NCBI GenBank assembly: GCA_036250225.1
Contig: JAPZLL010000019.1
Span: 558,001 to 622,000, forward strand
Origin: Cercophora sp. LCS_1
Taxonomy: Eukaryota > Ascomycota > Sordariomycetes > Sordariales > Lasiosphaeriaceae
DNA: 64,000 nucleotides
Direction: 5' to 3'
Under the pieces are notes generated by a model. The model was not told the DNA's origin, made no database searches, and saw only the letters and a program-made list of their open reading frames with translations. The translations under genes and the position numbers were made by a program. Within the stretch, counting starts at the first letter, position 1. Every line of letters begins with the position of its first letter. This document shows positions 31,180-43,340 of this stretch, piece after piece.

Positions 31180-32427
31180 TTAGGATGTGCGTACATATGC
31201 TGTCACACTTGTTAGTTATCGTTCATACAAGGTCAAAGAGAATGAGTGGGCACGTACTGGCATCAATCTGCATGACCTGGGGAAGCGCCAATCGTACTTT
31301 ATTCCGATACAGCGCCGGTCCCCTGAGCTGCAGCGGGTTTCCTTCAAAGTATACCGTCGTCAGGCCCTCCTTGTCGCCTAGCTCCCGTTCCACTTCGGCA
31401 AAGTCTGCGATCTGGTTGTAGCTTGCCCATAACTCTTCGAGCTCCACTAGCGGACCGAGACCCTTGAGACTGGCGATTTTGTTGTTGGAGACTTCGAGAA
31501 TCCGCAGCTTGGTGTTTTGTTCGAGACCCTCGAGCGATTCGAGGGCGTTGTGGGAGATGTAGAGTTCTTCGAGTTGCGGGACGTCGCGCAGCGGGGAGAG
31601 GTCGCGGATTCGGTTGGATTGGATGCTCAGGAGCCGGAGGTTGGGGAGGCCGGAAAGCCCCGTCAACTCGGTGATCTTGTTCTTAGCGACCCAAAGCTCT
31701 TCGAGGGCCGGGAGAGAGGAGAGGTTCTCGAGGACGCGAATGCGGTTAGATCCGAGCTCGAGGTTGCGCAGTTTGGTGAGACCTTGGAGGTTCTCGATGC
31801 GCGAAATCTTATTGGCAACGAAGAAGAGGTCGGTAAGATTTGTGAGGTGGGAGATGTGTTTGATGTGCTTGATTTTGTTGAAGCTCAGGTCGAGGCTGGT
31901 TAGGTTTGTCAGGGCATCGAGGCCGCGGATGTGGGAGATGAGGTTGTCATAGAGGTCGAGGTCTACGAGCGTCGAGGCGATGGTCTCGAGGCCTTCAATG
32001 TCTTGGATTAGGTTTTGTCGGAGGCAGATGCGCGCTACTTGCTGGAATCGCTCGAGGCGCAAGGCTGGAATCGATTTGATGCGCGAGTGTGTGCAGATGA
32101 TCTCGTCGGTGGTGGGATCTTCGGAGTCGAGGAGATCTGGAGGAGGGGTTAGAGAGGGAGGAAAGGTGGAGGCGCTCACACACCTTCGTCAGCGGCAAGT
32201 TCTTCGCCTGGGACGATGTTGTCATCGTCAGAGTACTCGGGGTCGGACAGGGCTTCGGGGTTGGCGAGCACGGCGCTCTTTGGTTGCACCCGAAGCTTGC
32301 CGTCCCAGCCTTTGCTGTTCTTAAGGCCAGGACTAGCTTCGCCGTCGTGGCGGGGTGATGGGTGATCGTCAACCAACTCGATATGGTGACCGGGCGAGCG
32401 ACTGCCTTCTTTCGCCGGCGCTGGCAT
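31180..32427 (-). CDS. SDS22: Protein phosphatase 1 regulatory subunit SDS22, 380 aa
   Basis: SDS22 binds the PP1 catalytic subunit and guides it to nuclear/mitotic substrates (family knowledge). Exons (minus): 32427-32184, 32136-31258, 31199-31180. An acidic, disordered N-terminus (about 1-85) is followed by a tandem array of about 11 leucine-rich repeats of the SDS22 22-residue type (for example LVDLDLYDNLISHIRGLDAL, LRNLELGSNRIRVLENLSSL), then the LRR cap GLTTVYFEGNPLQ and YRNKVRLALPQVMQIDATYV, formed by joining exon 3. The last intron has an AACTAAC branch site. Length and C-terminus match fungal SDS22. Confidence 0.95.
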
Positions 32428-33457
32428 CTTGGAGATTTGGCAGTGGGGAAACAGGTCGACTCCGCTGGTGGTGGGAACGTGAAGGTGACGTCGATGGTTT
32501 GATTACCGGGACCATGAAGAGGTTCTGGGCTTGGTAATGGCGGGTTTGGGCCGGCGCTATCGGCACGAGCTATGCGGTAGCGGGAGATGTCTTGGTTGTG
32601 AGATGCAAATACTGTAAATTTGGACCGACGTTTGTTGCAGATGATGGAGGGGTCGGCTTCTTATCCATCAGTCACTGGACCAGGCGTCAGTCGCGTGCGG
32701 GGCCACCGCCTCACCGGGAGCAACAGGGGTCCTGGAATCGCTGCAACCTCGCTGAGTGGTTTCGTCCCGCAACGATTTTGTGCCTGACAGCTTGAAGCCT
32801 CCGCCGACCACCTAAACGACCTGGTTGGGCGTTTTCGACTCTCTCACGTGTTGATGAGAGCCTGGATCCCTCACTCGTTTCCATCGCTCCCGGAGGAAGT
32901 TTCCCATTACCTTATCCCCCGGGACTCTCATCGGTGTGTTCGCTGGCCGTTGAAAAGCCAGCAGTTGATGGGTCGGCGAATTGCAGAGCGACAACACCAG
33001 CTTCCCTCGCATTTTTTTTCCTCAAAATTCCCGCCCAACCAGGCGATCCGCCGAGCTTGTCGCCTCAACTTGAGCTGCAGGTGGAGCTCGCGCAGAACTG
33101 CTCAACGCTCAGCGAGTGGGATGCGAACACATGATTAGGCAATGGCGCAACATATTCCGCGCAGATGAGATCTATCGTTGCGGTTTCAACACGCCATCCA
33201 TCTGGATGCATCTCCCCATCCCACGCCGCATATCCAATGAACGACCGCTCATGCCAGCGCCGCTTCTCTCGGCTGTTCGCCGTCGTGTGCCGATACCCTT
33301 GATCCAATGGCGCCGACAGCAGGTAAAATCTCTGCACTTGGGCCGTGGTAGAAGCGGCGCATCGCGGCCACGGGTTTCTATTTTTGCCCATGAGCTTTCC
33401 TCGGTGTTGAGCTTCCGTGGGGGCGGTTTGCGATGCGTCCACATCCCGCCCATCTTG
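32428..33457. other. Divergent promoter region between SDS22 and hydrolase
   Basis: About 1 kb shared by two divergently transcribed genes. The plus-strand frame of the hydrolase stays open upstream from 33116, but the extra residues do not look like protein. No other feature supported. Confidence 0.5.
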
Positions 33458-34540
33458 ATGCCTCCGGTGTTGTTTACCGGGCTCTTCGTGGCATTATGGA
33501 TCTGGAAATGCGTAATGCTAGTGGTCTTGTAGGTACTTGGTCCACGGGTGTCAAGGGATGGGACTGACGCTCCAACCAGTCAAAACAAGATCATATACAT
33601 GCCTGGGTTCCCACCAACTGCGCGGAGCGAGCGCATCGCAGACTACTCGCGACAGTGTGGAAAGGTTCAGTGGCATGAAGAGCAGACTCGAGCTGCAGAC
33701 GGGACGCGGCTTGGTTTGGCCGTGGCAACAGTCCCTCTCCTCAGCAATGGCAAATTGCCGTCAGCTAGCGAAAGCAAGACACCATTGCATATCTATATTC
33801 TCTATTTCCAGGGGAACGCTTCGTCGACGCCACCGAGACTCCCCGATATCTCATGGGTTCTACGTGCTGTCAGCGAGAGTAACGAGTTCCCGTTCGCCAC
33901 TTCAGAGTTGACATTTGTCTGCTTGAGCTATAGGGGGTACTGGACTTCATCAGGCCGACCCTCGGAAAAGGGTCTTAGGCTTGACGCGGAAGCAGGTGCG
34001 CGGTGGATTGCCGAACACCACAAACAGATACTCGGAAAAGGCGCCGAAAGGTCCGTTCCAATCCTCTTTCTGTGGGGGCAGTCCATTGGCTCTGGTGTCG
34101 CTACAAACCTTGCTGCAAGTGGGCAATTACCAGTTGAACTCCCGGTCAGAGGCATGATTCTCGAAACCCCATTTACCTCTGTGAGAGCCATGTTGGGTGT
34201 TTTGTATCCCCAAAAGTGGCTTCCGTACAAGTACCTGTGGCCATTTCTCCGGAACCAGCTTGATAGCTGGGCCAACCTTGGCTTGATCGCTGAATCAACG
34301 AGGAAGGGTCAGGTAATGCCGCACATCTACATCCTCGAGGCGGACAGAGATGAGCTCGTACCCAAGGAACACGGCGATGCGCTTGTCCAGAGATGTTTGG
34401 ACTTGGAGATTCCCGTGGAGAAAGGGTCTACACCGGTTGCTTTCCACAGCGAGGCGATCGCGAGGGCTGAAGGCAAAAGGCTTGCTGCAGAGGCCATCTT
34501 AAAGCTGATCAAGCAAGCACCCAAGGACTCTGTTCACTGA
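33458..34540 (+). CDS. Alpha/beta hydrolase, BEM46/ABHD13-like, 343 aa
   Basis: Exons 33458-33528 and 33580-34540. Exon 1 gives an N-terminal membrane anchor (MPPVLFTGLFVALWIWKCVM), joined through VVFQNKIIYMPGFPP, the usual BEM46-family start of the hydrolase fold. The fold shows YFQGNAS (oxyanion region), LSYRGYWTSSGRPSE, nucleophile elbow GQSIGSG, a candidate acid in EADRDELVP and a candidate His in VAFHSEA. BEM46-like proteins are ER/plasma-membrane hydrolases involved in polarity and growth in fungi; the substrate is unknown. Length fits the family. The upstream in-frame ATG at 33116 was rejected because the added sequence is not protein-like. Confidence 0.88.
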
Positions 34541-36178
34541 TAAGAAAGAGTCCATGCACCAAGGCCCGCAGGCTTATGGTGTTTTGCGAGGAGCTGTATC
34601 CTGATTTTGAAGCCTCCATGAATATTTGATGCGCTTGAATCGTCATTTGAGGACTGCAAAACTGTCTTCACACCTGTTCAAAGAATTCTTTTGTCGGTCA
34701 AGTTCACGCCAAATCGCAAGAGCTGAGGGCGCTTCGTCCCCAGGCTGACCAGCCCCTCAGGTGGGCTTCTGGGGGGGTGGGTAATGGTGACGGAGTCAAT
34801 TGGGATGTGTGATGGCCCCTGTCTCTCAGCCCCTGTAGCGTCGCCGGGCCACTGGGGATGGCAAGCAAACAAAACCACTGGGTGGGGTCAATGAAAAGGG
34901 GGTGTTTGACCCTCCGAAATCGAGGAAGAAAAGTTGGATAGACGGAACGCAGGAAGCACGGCAAACAGACAGTGTGATTGCAACGAAGAGGTGGGTGGCA
35001 ATCCATGGCCTTGCAATATTCTCACTTTTCCCGTTTCCGCCCAATTCCATGCCGTCTCACCAGGGATCTGTGAAGGACGGAAGTTGTTTCGCGTCACCTT
35101 CTCGGTGAAGTGCGCCGCTGTTAGATAAGACACTGCTTGACCAAATATCATCGTCGGATCTCGACCACGGCGGCCAATGCTCCATCCATGGACTGGCAAG
35201 ATGTTTCTCGAGTCAATTGACTGCACAATGAGTCCCGAAAGCAAATACATCTTGTTCTATCCCATTCGGCGCATTGTATCATCGTTGCTTGCGCAGACAA
35301 TTGAAGCTTTCGCTGCCTTGCGGCATGGTGCGTTAGCAGCATTTCACAATCTGGCAGGCCGCAGGCAGCCTTGCAGCGCCCCACACACACCAGCTTCAGC
35401 TTCGCATAGCCTGCTTTCCAGCCTTCCCTGTCGACCACTTTTCATCGCCCACACTGTCATTGGAGATGTCTTTGCGACGTGAGAACTGTGTCTTCTGTTG
35501 GCTTCGGCACATGCCTAGCACGCGTGGGCTCGACACTGTGTTGCGACCAGCAGCACGGCACTTCTCCACCTCGCCAACCACCCGAATGGTTGACACAGAA
35601 TGACTCCCAGCCCCCTTGCACCACACAGACCATCAATTACGCTTGCTTCTTTTGGTGCCAACCCCAGCGCAGCCCGTCTGCGACAGCCCCTGGCAGCTCC
35701 CCGGGTGGTGCCCAAAAGGGTTAGTGGCCTATCAGGTGATTTCGTGTTCATATCGCGCCCCGGGATTTCCACTTTACACGATTGGCGCGTTGGATACTGA
35801 GAACGCTGGTGTCTGCCTTTTCCGGTTCGCCCAGACGGTGTTGCGCCTGCAAACTTTCCAGGCATCTCTGCAGGCGTGGTATATAAGACGCGGCACCCCC
35901 ATCCAACTGCGATCTCTTCTGTTCTTCCATCCCTCATAGGTAGGTGGGTTTCTTTATCATCACTGAGGTCGTCCGGGACAAGTTCATCGACAACAACCAT
36001 CCCGAGTCGCTTTTCATCAATCTTTGTTGTCTTAATCATCGGCTTGTCCCTGCCCGTCTGCCTAACTGTCGCCGAGTCTTGTCGCCACCTTGCCGCCATC
36101 AACCTCGACACGATATCTCATCGCGCTCGATCTGCATAACTTCGGTGAATCGTAAAGTCCACTCAGCGAAACTGCAAA
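34541..36178. other. Intergenic and long 5' leader of the BTB gene
   Basis: About 1.6 kb. The 3' part (35890-36178) is probably the C/T-rich 5' UTR of the BTB gene. A 198-codon minus frame at 35515-36111 has no motifs and runs antisense to this leader. No other gene supported. Confidence 0.5.
35880..35887 (+). promoter_or_regulatory. TATA box (TATATAAG) upstream of the BTB gene
   Basis: TATATAAG lies 299 bases before the ATG at 36179, followed by C/T-rich sequence. A leader of about 270 bases would be implied, unless a 5' UTR intron is removed. Confidence 0.45.
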
Positions 36179-37211
36179 ATGTTCTCCCGGCGATTCGAAC
36201 AGCCGCCTTCGAGCTCATCCGCTCACAAGAGCTTCTCCAAGAGCCAAAGGCTTGGAAGGTCAAACTCCTCTTTCAGCGCCAAGGACGCCGGTGTCTCCAA
36301 GCGTCGCCATGAATCCCGCCGCCGCCCGACAACTTCATCAAGTTCAATGATGGGCTCCGAGTCTCCTTCAGAGTGAGTCATTCGAGTTATCGGTGTTGGG
36401 GTGTTGCCATCTGACTGATGTCCGCTTCGTAGCAACTCCATATCGGCCATTGTAACTCTGGTCGTCGGTCAGGAGCAGCGTATCTTTGCTGCACACGAGA
36501 ATGTGCTTTGTGCCTCGCCGTTCTTCCAAGCCGTGCTCCAGAACCAGATGCTCGACTCGCAAAGCAAGAAGATTTCCCTGCCGGACGAGGAACCCGAGAT
36601 CTTCTCGTCTGTCCTCGAATACCTCTACAAGGGCGACTACTATCCTCGCCTTGTCCACAACAAGAAGCGCAACTCGTGGGAGCTTGAGTCCCCGCCGGAG
36701 GAAGTCCGCCATGAGCCCACCATCTACCACCACGGCGTCGAGGGCGAGCTGCTGAAGGATACGGTCATCTATTGCGCTGCCGAAAAGTATGGTTTGGATG
36801 AACTCAAGCGTGTCTCTCTTCGCAAGCAAGGTCTTCGTAAGCTGCCCATTCATCATCCGCTCCAACATCTCACTAACTCCGCGCAGAGTCGGGCATCCAA
36901 GCCAGCACCATCCTCGCGTCAGCTCGCTACGCTTACGCCAACACGCCCGATACCGACTCGAAGCTTCGCGCTCACTATCTCGCCCTCATCATCCGCAGCC
37001 GGAGCACCTTCAAGCGGAGCGGCACGATGCAACTCGAGATGTACAATGGCGGGACGCAGCTGTTTTTTGATCTTTTTGTCGCTCTTTGCAATCACGTTGA
37101 TGACATTTCCACTGCTTCGTAAGTCTGCGCTTCTCAGCTGTGTCTGATCGTCGATCTAATGCCTGTGACAGCAACACCCCTCGAACACCTCGCAGCGGTC
37201 GCCCCTTTTAA
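36179..37211 (+). CDS. BTB/POZ domain protein, 289 aa
   Basis: Exons 36179-36372, 36433-36836, 36887-37118 and 37172-37211. A Ser/Arg-rich N-terminus (1-65) precedes a BTB/POZ domain with VTLVVGQEQRIFAAHENVLC, SPFFQAVLQNQ and PEIFSSVLEYLYKGDYYP (about 70-125), continuing through DTVIYCAAEKYGLDELK; a helical C-terminal part (IQASTILASARYAYANTPDT) ends TPRTPRSGRPF. BTB domains mediate dimerisation or act as CUL3 adaptors; with no second recognised domain the specific role is unknown. All introns start GTGAGT or GTAAG and end CAG or TAG, and phases agree throughout. Confidence 0.88.
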
Positions 37212-38669
37212 GTTGCCATGCCAACTTTTCGCTTCGCTTATATCGGCAACATGCCTCCAAAAATACCCCTTCTCAGAACTTGTTGTTTTATTCTTAATGA
37301 CCGCTACGCTTTTCCCTTCTTACATCTCGCTTGTCATAATACTTTAGGATCTGGGTTGGCTATAGACGATTTATCTTGCGATGGACGACACGGCGTTTAT
37401 TTTGGCAGAGCGGAGTTTGGGTTCTTCTCATGCGGAGTTTCAGCGTGTTTTATCTTGACACCCCAAAAAATCTGTACAAATAGCTCATGTTTTGGCAGCC
37501 GCGGAGGATGGTTTCTTGGGGGTTTTTTTTTTGCTGAGATTTGGTCCCTTTGGATTGCAAGCCAGTCTATGCGTTGTGTTTTTTTACCAGCTGGAGATGC
37601 GGTAGCACACTAAATCTGAGGGAGAAAAGACAATTATTTGGCCAAGATGCCAAACAGAATGCATCACTACCATTCTTACACTCCTCGACAGAACCACTTT
37701 ATGGGGACCAATCTAGCTATCAAACTCCCTAGATAGGAGAACGCTGGATCTCGTTCATTTTTTACCTGTATACTACACAAACGGTCTTGATAAACACAGA
37801 GCCTCATGCAAACCTCACACTTTTTTCACATCACTTTGCGTAATGGCTCTTGAGACCCCCTGATTCACCACATCCCAAAAGAAAACCTCACCAATCTCCT
37901 TCCAGGCCCATCCCCCCTCTTCCACTGAAATCCCTTCCCATCCCCGCCCCCATCCTAGTTGACCCAAATGGATCTTTTTTTCTCTTTCTGACACAATGCT
38001 CGGCACGATCCCACCTTGCGAATCCCGGCCGTACCACGCGCACAAGCCCTCGTGAATCCTACCGCTGTGATTACCGCGTCGTGACTCACGCGGAGACAAG
38101 ACACCGGTGCACGACACGACACCATCCCACCCGCGGCGCGCGGACGACGGACGGCATGCTACATTAGCTCCACAGCCGTTTTCACTTTTCATGGGTGTGT
38201 GGGGTTGAGATTCTTTGACCGAGAAAAAAGAACAGGGAGTGGGAGAATTTTTTTTTGTTTGGGTGCAGATGGCCGGAACGGGACGTTTCCGAAGCAACTG
38301 ATAAGGGGTCGATGGTGAATGCACCATTTCGCCTTTTTTTTTTCTATGGATGTCTAATCATCTATCCTATGATTGGGGCTAGACACCGAAAAAAAAATGA
38401 TGGATCGATTAATTGATTGTTTGGTTCCATCTCGTTGCGACAACATGGTGAGATCTTGCGCAGTTGCGCACATCTTGGCCAAGCGTCGCTACACTGTTCC
38501 CGTGGAACGGACCAGAACAAAATATCACGGGTCGTCGCTGAAGCCCCGCTTCGGTGATTCAATAGCTGGGAATGGAGCGGTCGGGGTGTAATCCTCCTAT
38601 CGCGAAATGAGGCGTGCGACTTTGCCTTGGGGGGTGCTCGGTCTCAAAACTTTGCGCCAACCATGGGTC
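37212..38669. other. Intergenic between BTB gene and CSN12-like gene (convergent)
   Basis: Two 3' ends face each other across about 1.45 kb. Several T and A runs (37527-37534, 38250-38256, 38335-38343, 38389-38397). A 170-codon minus frame at 37815-38327 has no motif. No supported gene. Confidence 0.5.
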
Positions 38670-40425
38670 TCAGACGCCTGTTCCGGGAAAGGCCCCTGAC
38701 TTACTCAGCACCACCATGCTGCGCTCGCGGGAGATGTAGCCCTTCATGAGATTCTGGAAGATACGGATATTAGTTTGAGTCACTGAGAGGCAAATCATAC
38801 TGGGGCGACAAGTGAGGAGTGATGCCTGATGCACTAGGCATCAAGAAGTCGTAGACGTTGTGACTGAGGCAGCTACCCGATGATGTTTGCTCGGCAGATG
38901 ATTGCAACACGCAATCACAGATAGGGGCGTTGACTCACCTTGTAAATCATGTTGGCGAGGAGACACTCGACCTCGTCATTGTCAACCGTCTCTTGGCTGC
39001 CCAGGCTGATGGCAGCTGCAAATTCGGCGATTGGTATTCTCGTTCTCCGCACCGGCTTCTCGCCTTCAGACTTGGGCGCTTCGAATCCGCCGGCGACGAA
39101 GACCTTGCGAAGGAGATTTCGCAGTGCAATGTCGCGCCCACGTTCTAGGGTGAGGTAAATGCGACGCTTCACAAATTCGTCCTCTCCCTGCTGGAGCGCA
39201 AGGTCAAATCCATGGAGTTCGCCCCTTCTTATGTGTTGAGCTAGGGGCAGGAACAGCCTTTGCAGCTGTGAGAACGGTTGCAAGAGTTTCTTGCTCGGGA
39301 GAGTATGCGTGGTGAGAAGGTGACAGGGAATGAGGTATGTTAGGATGAGCCTGCCATCCCATTAGCGTTTACGTTGCCGGGAGTACCAACATGGAGCTTA
39401 CTCCTTATTCTTGAGTGCATCTTTGTGACAAAGCTTCCACGCCTCGGTCAAACGCTCCTCAGCCTGCGTTGTGTAAGTTGAGTATGCTAGAAATTTTCGT
39501 CGAGCCTAGTCTTACCTGGACGTAGTTCTCCTCTAGGAAGCAGAGCACACCCTCGTAATACTTGAAGGTCACCTGCTGGGATTTTGGGAATGATTCAAGG
39601 GATGGCATCTGCCCTCGTCCAGCAAGCAGGGCCTTGAGGATGTTCCTAGACAAGCTCTCCTGGCCCAGCTTGAAGTATGTTTTGAAAAGCAGGTTGGTGG
39701 CATAGTATATACCCCATTTCCTCGAAACATCCAGTTCCGCCCTAACTCAAAGTCAGTCAGCCCATCAAATCTAGGGAGGAGACATACCTGTCACTCAAGC
39801 AAAGGTTGAAAACCCTGTTGAGTTGCCGTGCGCAATCTCCCAGCATCTTATTCTGCTCCTCCTCTGGGTCAAAGTCATCCTGGAATGACTCTGCTGCGTT
39901 GTCGAGTGACGAGTTGCTGTTACGCTCTGCGTCTGCTTTGATCGCAAACTCCCTGAGGTACTTCCCAGTTACATAGAGCATGGGAATTGTCCACGCCTCG
40001 AAGCCATGTGCATTGTAGCCCCTAATGAGGACATTGAGAAGATCTCGCCAAGCCTCGTACACCTTTGTCCAGGTGGTTGTCTGTAAAACGAAATTAGAAA
40101 ATACCACAATGTCAAGAACCCGGAAGGCTATACAAACCTTGCCATCAGCAGCGGAAGAATCCCGGATGATTATGAGCTCAGAAACGCCCTTCCAGTAGGC
40201 GACATATACCTCGGCCCATCCCTGAACCTCTTCCTTAGGGAGGCCTAGACCGGAGCTCGCCTTCTGGACCTGGCGTTTAACCACACCCTGAATGTCGCCG
40301 GCGTTGCAACTCTTCCATATTCTTCGCAGCTCCTCATTTGACTTGGCCGGTGAAATTGTGGGGGAGAGCTGGTAGCCAAGCGAATTCTCATAGGCCTCCC
40401 TCCAGGTACTGATGAGGTCCTCCAT
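38670..40425 (-). CDS. CSN12: COP9 signalosome complex subunit 12 / PCI-domain protein (Csn12/Thp1-like), 454 aa
   Basis: Csn12 is a PCI-domain scaffold protein associated with the COP9 signalosome in yeast and related to the mRNA-export factor Thp1/PCID2 (family knowledge). Six exons (minus): 40425-40138, 40080-39788, 39741-39516, 39463-39402, 39350-38939, 38753-38670. Landmarks: MEDLISTWREAYE start, helical repeats (SRKWGIYYATNLLFKTYFKL; FPKSQQVTFKYYEGVLCFLE; EERLTEAWKLCH), then the family-typical LILTYLIPCHLL and the PCI winged helix ending CLLANMIYKNLMKGYISRER and MVVLSKSGAFPGTGV. All phases match. The in-frame GTG upstream of the ATG was not used. The last intron (185 nt) is longer than usual. 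Confidence 0.9.
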
Positions 40426-40942
40426 GGCTGCTGACACTGTTTGGTGCCCCGCTTTGAGGGTTGGAAATCGCTGTTCTTCCTTTCTCGCAATGGTGAATGG
40501 GAGTGCTTGTGAGATGAGGTGCTTCCTGATGCCGAGAATTTAAATACCCCACGAAATAACAAAGTTGTAGCCTGGTTTGGATTGAAAATGTGAGAATCCA
40601 GCTCACAAGGCGCCCAATGTTTTGATCTGATTGGAGCTCTTGCACGCTGCTTCCCTTGAGCGTTGCCCCACCAGAGTTGAAGCTGCTACAGCCACAGCGG
40701 GCCCAAAAGCCACATATCTGCATGTGCACAGCCACATCCACAACCGAAAAGCAGTGTCTGGTCCAAGCGTTTTTCCTCGAGCCCTAACCAAGCGCACCTG
40801 GATTTTTTTGCCCGCGATCGCCAATTTCGACAGACAGCTCAACTCGACAAATCCTCGCGATCCGTAGCGACGAATAATCACAGTAAGTCCTCACCACAAC
40901 CGACACTTTGTCCTTTAGTTTGCATCTAACATTGGATTCAAG
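40426..40942. other. Divergent promoter between CSN12-like and eL20 genes
   Basis: About 520 bases driving two divergent genes. It carries the telobox-like element listed separately and C/T-rich sequence near the eL20 start. No coding sequence. Confidence 0.6.
40780..40787 (+). promoter_or_regulatory. AGCCCTAA, Tbf1/telobox-like element in ribosomal-protein promoter
   Basis: The 8-mer matches ARCCCTAA, the site bound by Tbf1-type factors that control ribosomal-protein genes in several ascomycetes (established for some yeasts; extension to this fungus is inference). It lies 156 bases before the eL20 ATG. Confidence 0.35.
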
Positions 40943-41896
40943 ATGGGTAAGCCGATTTTCCTTTTCTCCGCCGCTGTGCCTGCAAACACGAAGCAACCAC
41001 CGATTTTGTCCCGATCAAACTCGAAGCGCAATTCGAACTATTATCGACAATGACGACCGGGCTCGTGGATGAGCAATCCGTTCTATGGTTCGATGGCTAG
41101 GACGCCTGGAAATCTGGGGTTTGAAGTGTTGGGCTTTGGGTTACCGGCAATGGTGAATTGCACCTGGGACAAATGAACAACCAGCAGAGGACAACACGAC
41201 GAGACGATTGCATGGCTTCGACATGTTTCGCGACATTCAATTCGAGGAATCGAGCTGACTGTTGCTTCAGGTCGTCTTCAGGAGTACCAGGTTATCGGGC
41301 GCCATCTGCCCACGGAGTCCAACCCGACTCCGGCCCTCTACCGCATGCGCATCTTCGCCCCCAACGAGGTTGTCGCCAAGTCCCGTTTCTGGTACTTCTT
41401 GCGTGGCCTTGCCAAGGTCAAGAAGACCACCGGTGAGATCGTCAGCGTCAACGTGGTATGTGGAGCTGTTTGGGAGTGATGCGAGTGAGAAGCTTACAGT
41501 GCCCCAGATCTCCGAGAAGCACCCCCTCAAGGTCAAGAACTTCGGTATCTGGATCCGTTACGACTCGCGCTCCGGCACCCACAACATGTACAAGGAGTAC
41601 CGCGAGATTTCCCGCGTTGCCGCCGTCGAGGCCCTCTACTCCGATATGGCTGCCCGCCACCGTGCTCGCTTTAGGTCGATCCACGTACGTTTTCGAGACA
41701 TAGCGCCCGGTGCTGCAGTTTTGCTGACAACTGGTAGATCCTTCGTGTTGTTGAGATCGAGAAGACCGACGATGTCAAGCGCCCCTACATCAAGCAGCTC
41801 ATTACCAAGAACCTCACCTTCCCCCTGCCCCACCGTGTTCCCAAGATCAACACCAAGAAGATCTTCAGCGCGAAGCGGCCATCTACTTTTGCCTGA
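40943..41896 (+). CDS. RPL20: 60S ribosomal protein eL20 (L20/L18A), 174 aa
   Basis: Component of the large cytosolic ribosomal subunit. Exons 40943-40946 (ATGG only), 41271-41455, 41508-41684, 41738-41896. Splicing gives MGRLQEYQVIGRHLPTE, then PALYRMRIFAPNEVVAKSRF, KVKNFGIWIRYDSRSGTHNM, HILRVVEIEKTDDVKRPYIK and the end KIFSAKRPSTFA, all highly conserved. The length of 174 equals that of fungal eL20. The 324-nt first intron starting within codon 2 is a common arrangement for ribosomal-protein genes. Introns: GTAAGC, GTATGT, GTACGT starts. Confidence 0.98.
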
Positions 41897-42465
41897 GAGG
41901 TTTTACGGTTGTGGTTGGCGTTGGCAGGCTCTGCAGGAAAATGGGATACCATGCATTTGCTCGCTAGATAGAGCAAGGAATGAAGAAATGGTCAAGCATG
42001 AAGCGTTTGCATTCACGTTGGTGGACTGCTATGGTGACCCAAAGGCTGCCCACCTCAGTGCCGAGACGTGTGGATGACGGCTCTTGTTGGGCCCCCAAGC
42101 CCTCAGATCTATGGAATAGGCGATATTAGTTGAGGACAAGAACAGCTGATTCGTTACACAAAAACATATGAGTTGAAAGTTGTGATTCTCAAAAGGGGCC
42201 CTGTGCAGTGGAAGGATTGCTTTTAGTAGCTTGGGTTTGGCCTTCCAACTGTCCAATGAACTAGGCATTGAACCGAAACAGGAAGCTCGTCAGGACAGTT
42301 TCGACCCCCGCAACTTGTTCCCTATCTAAACCCGGAGGTCGTCGCAAAGGCGTGGCGTACTGTGGCTCCATAAGTGTATATAATATACGCCGCGAGCATG
42401 ACTCAGGGGTTTCAAAATAGTCTCACTTTCTCGCACACCATTCACTCATTCATCGTTTGGTAAAC
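41897..42465. other. Intergenic between eL20 and GNAT gene
   Basis: Holds the eL20 3' UTR and the GNAT promoter with the TATA element given separately. No coding sequence seen. Confidence 0.55.
42377..42387 (+). promoter_or_regulatory. TATA box of GNAT gene (TATATAATATA)
   Basis: TATATAATATA lies 79-89 bases upstream of the ATG at 42466, at a plausible distance for a short-leader fungal gene. Confidence 0.5.
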
Positions 42466-43221
42466 ATGTCTGTCAACAACCTCCCCACAGGCGTCGTCAG
42501 CAAGGATGGCTTTATCCCCGTTAAAACCCTGCTTCCTCGCTTACCGCTCCCACTAAACGGCGAGCGCCCATCGTTCACCACCGAGCGTCTTCTCATCCGG
42601 GCTTTGGTCTCCGATGACGTTGGCGGGTTGCATGCTTTACGGCTCCAGCCGGAGGTTATGCAATGTATGCCTCTTCTCTCCTTTTCTCACTTTACCATGT
42701 GTGGTGTTGACAATATGACATGAGTAGACACAATGAAAGGCCACCCAGACCAAAATCTCCAAGAAACATGGGAGTCATTGAACAGGTCTTTGCCACCCAA
42801 CGACGCAACGACGTATAATTTTGCCATTTGTCTCAAGGAGACGGGCGAGTTCATCGGTATTGGCGGGTGGCATAATCTCGTGTCGACTTTTGGGTGGCCT
42901 GAGGTGGGATACATGCTTAGAAAGGAGGCGTGGGGGAAGGGGTTTGCTACGGAGTTTTTGAGGGCGTGGCTGGAGGTTTACGAGAGGTTGCCGAGGGATG
43001 AGGTGGAAGTTCGGGTGGATCCGAGGACGGTGGTGGGAGGGATCATGGAGAGGGCGAAGGAGGTATTGATTGCGGTTACGGCGGATACAAATGAGAGGAG
43101 TCATGGGGTTTTGAGGAAGTGTGGGTTTGAGGGGATATTGGTTTGGGAGACGGAGGATGCGAGGGTTGGGGGGAGTGGTGAGGTGGTGAGGTTGCCGGTG
43201 TTTGGGAGGGTTCGGGAGTAG
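42466..43221 (+). CDS. GNAT-family N-acetyltransferase (RimJ/RimL-like), 230 aa
   Basis: Exons 42466-42664 and 42728-43221. Typical Acetyltransf_3 landmarks: FTTERLLIRALVSDDVGGLH near residue 37, ICLKETGEFIGIGGWHNL (beta 4), GWPEVGYMLRKEAWGKGFAT with the acetyl-CoA-binding WGKGFATEF, and the C-terminal NERSHGVLRKCGFEGI. These enzymes acetylate N-terminal or small-molecule amines with acetyl-CoA; the substrate cannot be told. An Asp/Arg/Val-rich insertion (RVDPRTVVGGIMERAKEVLI) lies before the last core strand. From about 42950 the sequence is unusually G-rich on the plus strand. Confidence 0.88.
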
Positions 43222-43340
43222 TGATCCAGTGGTTTGGACGCTTTCATTGGTTGATTGAATGTAGAGTTGGGTGTAGAGTTGAGGATGAGATTGGCGGCGT
43301 GAAGAGTTTGGTAGAGGAAAGTCGACTCGTCTTGCTAATG

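Noticed and set aside
33116..33457. Upstream extension of the BEM46-like hydrolase
   Set aside because: Same frame but not protein-like; the ATG at 33458 directly gives the membrane anchor.
35515..36111. 198-codon minus-strand frame
   Set aside because: Antisense to the BTB gene leader; no domain and no conserved start.
37815..38327. 170-codon minus-strand frame
   Set aside because: No motif; spans homopolymer runs between two convergent genes.
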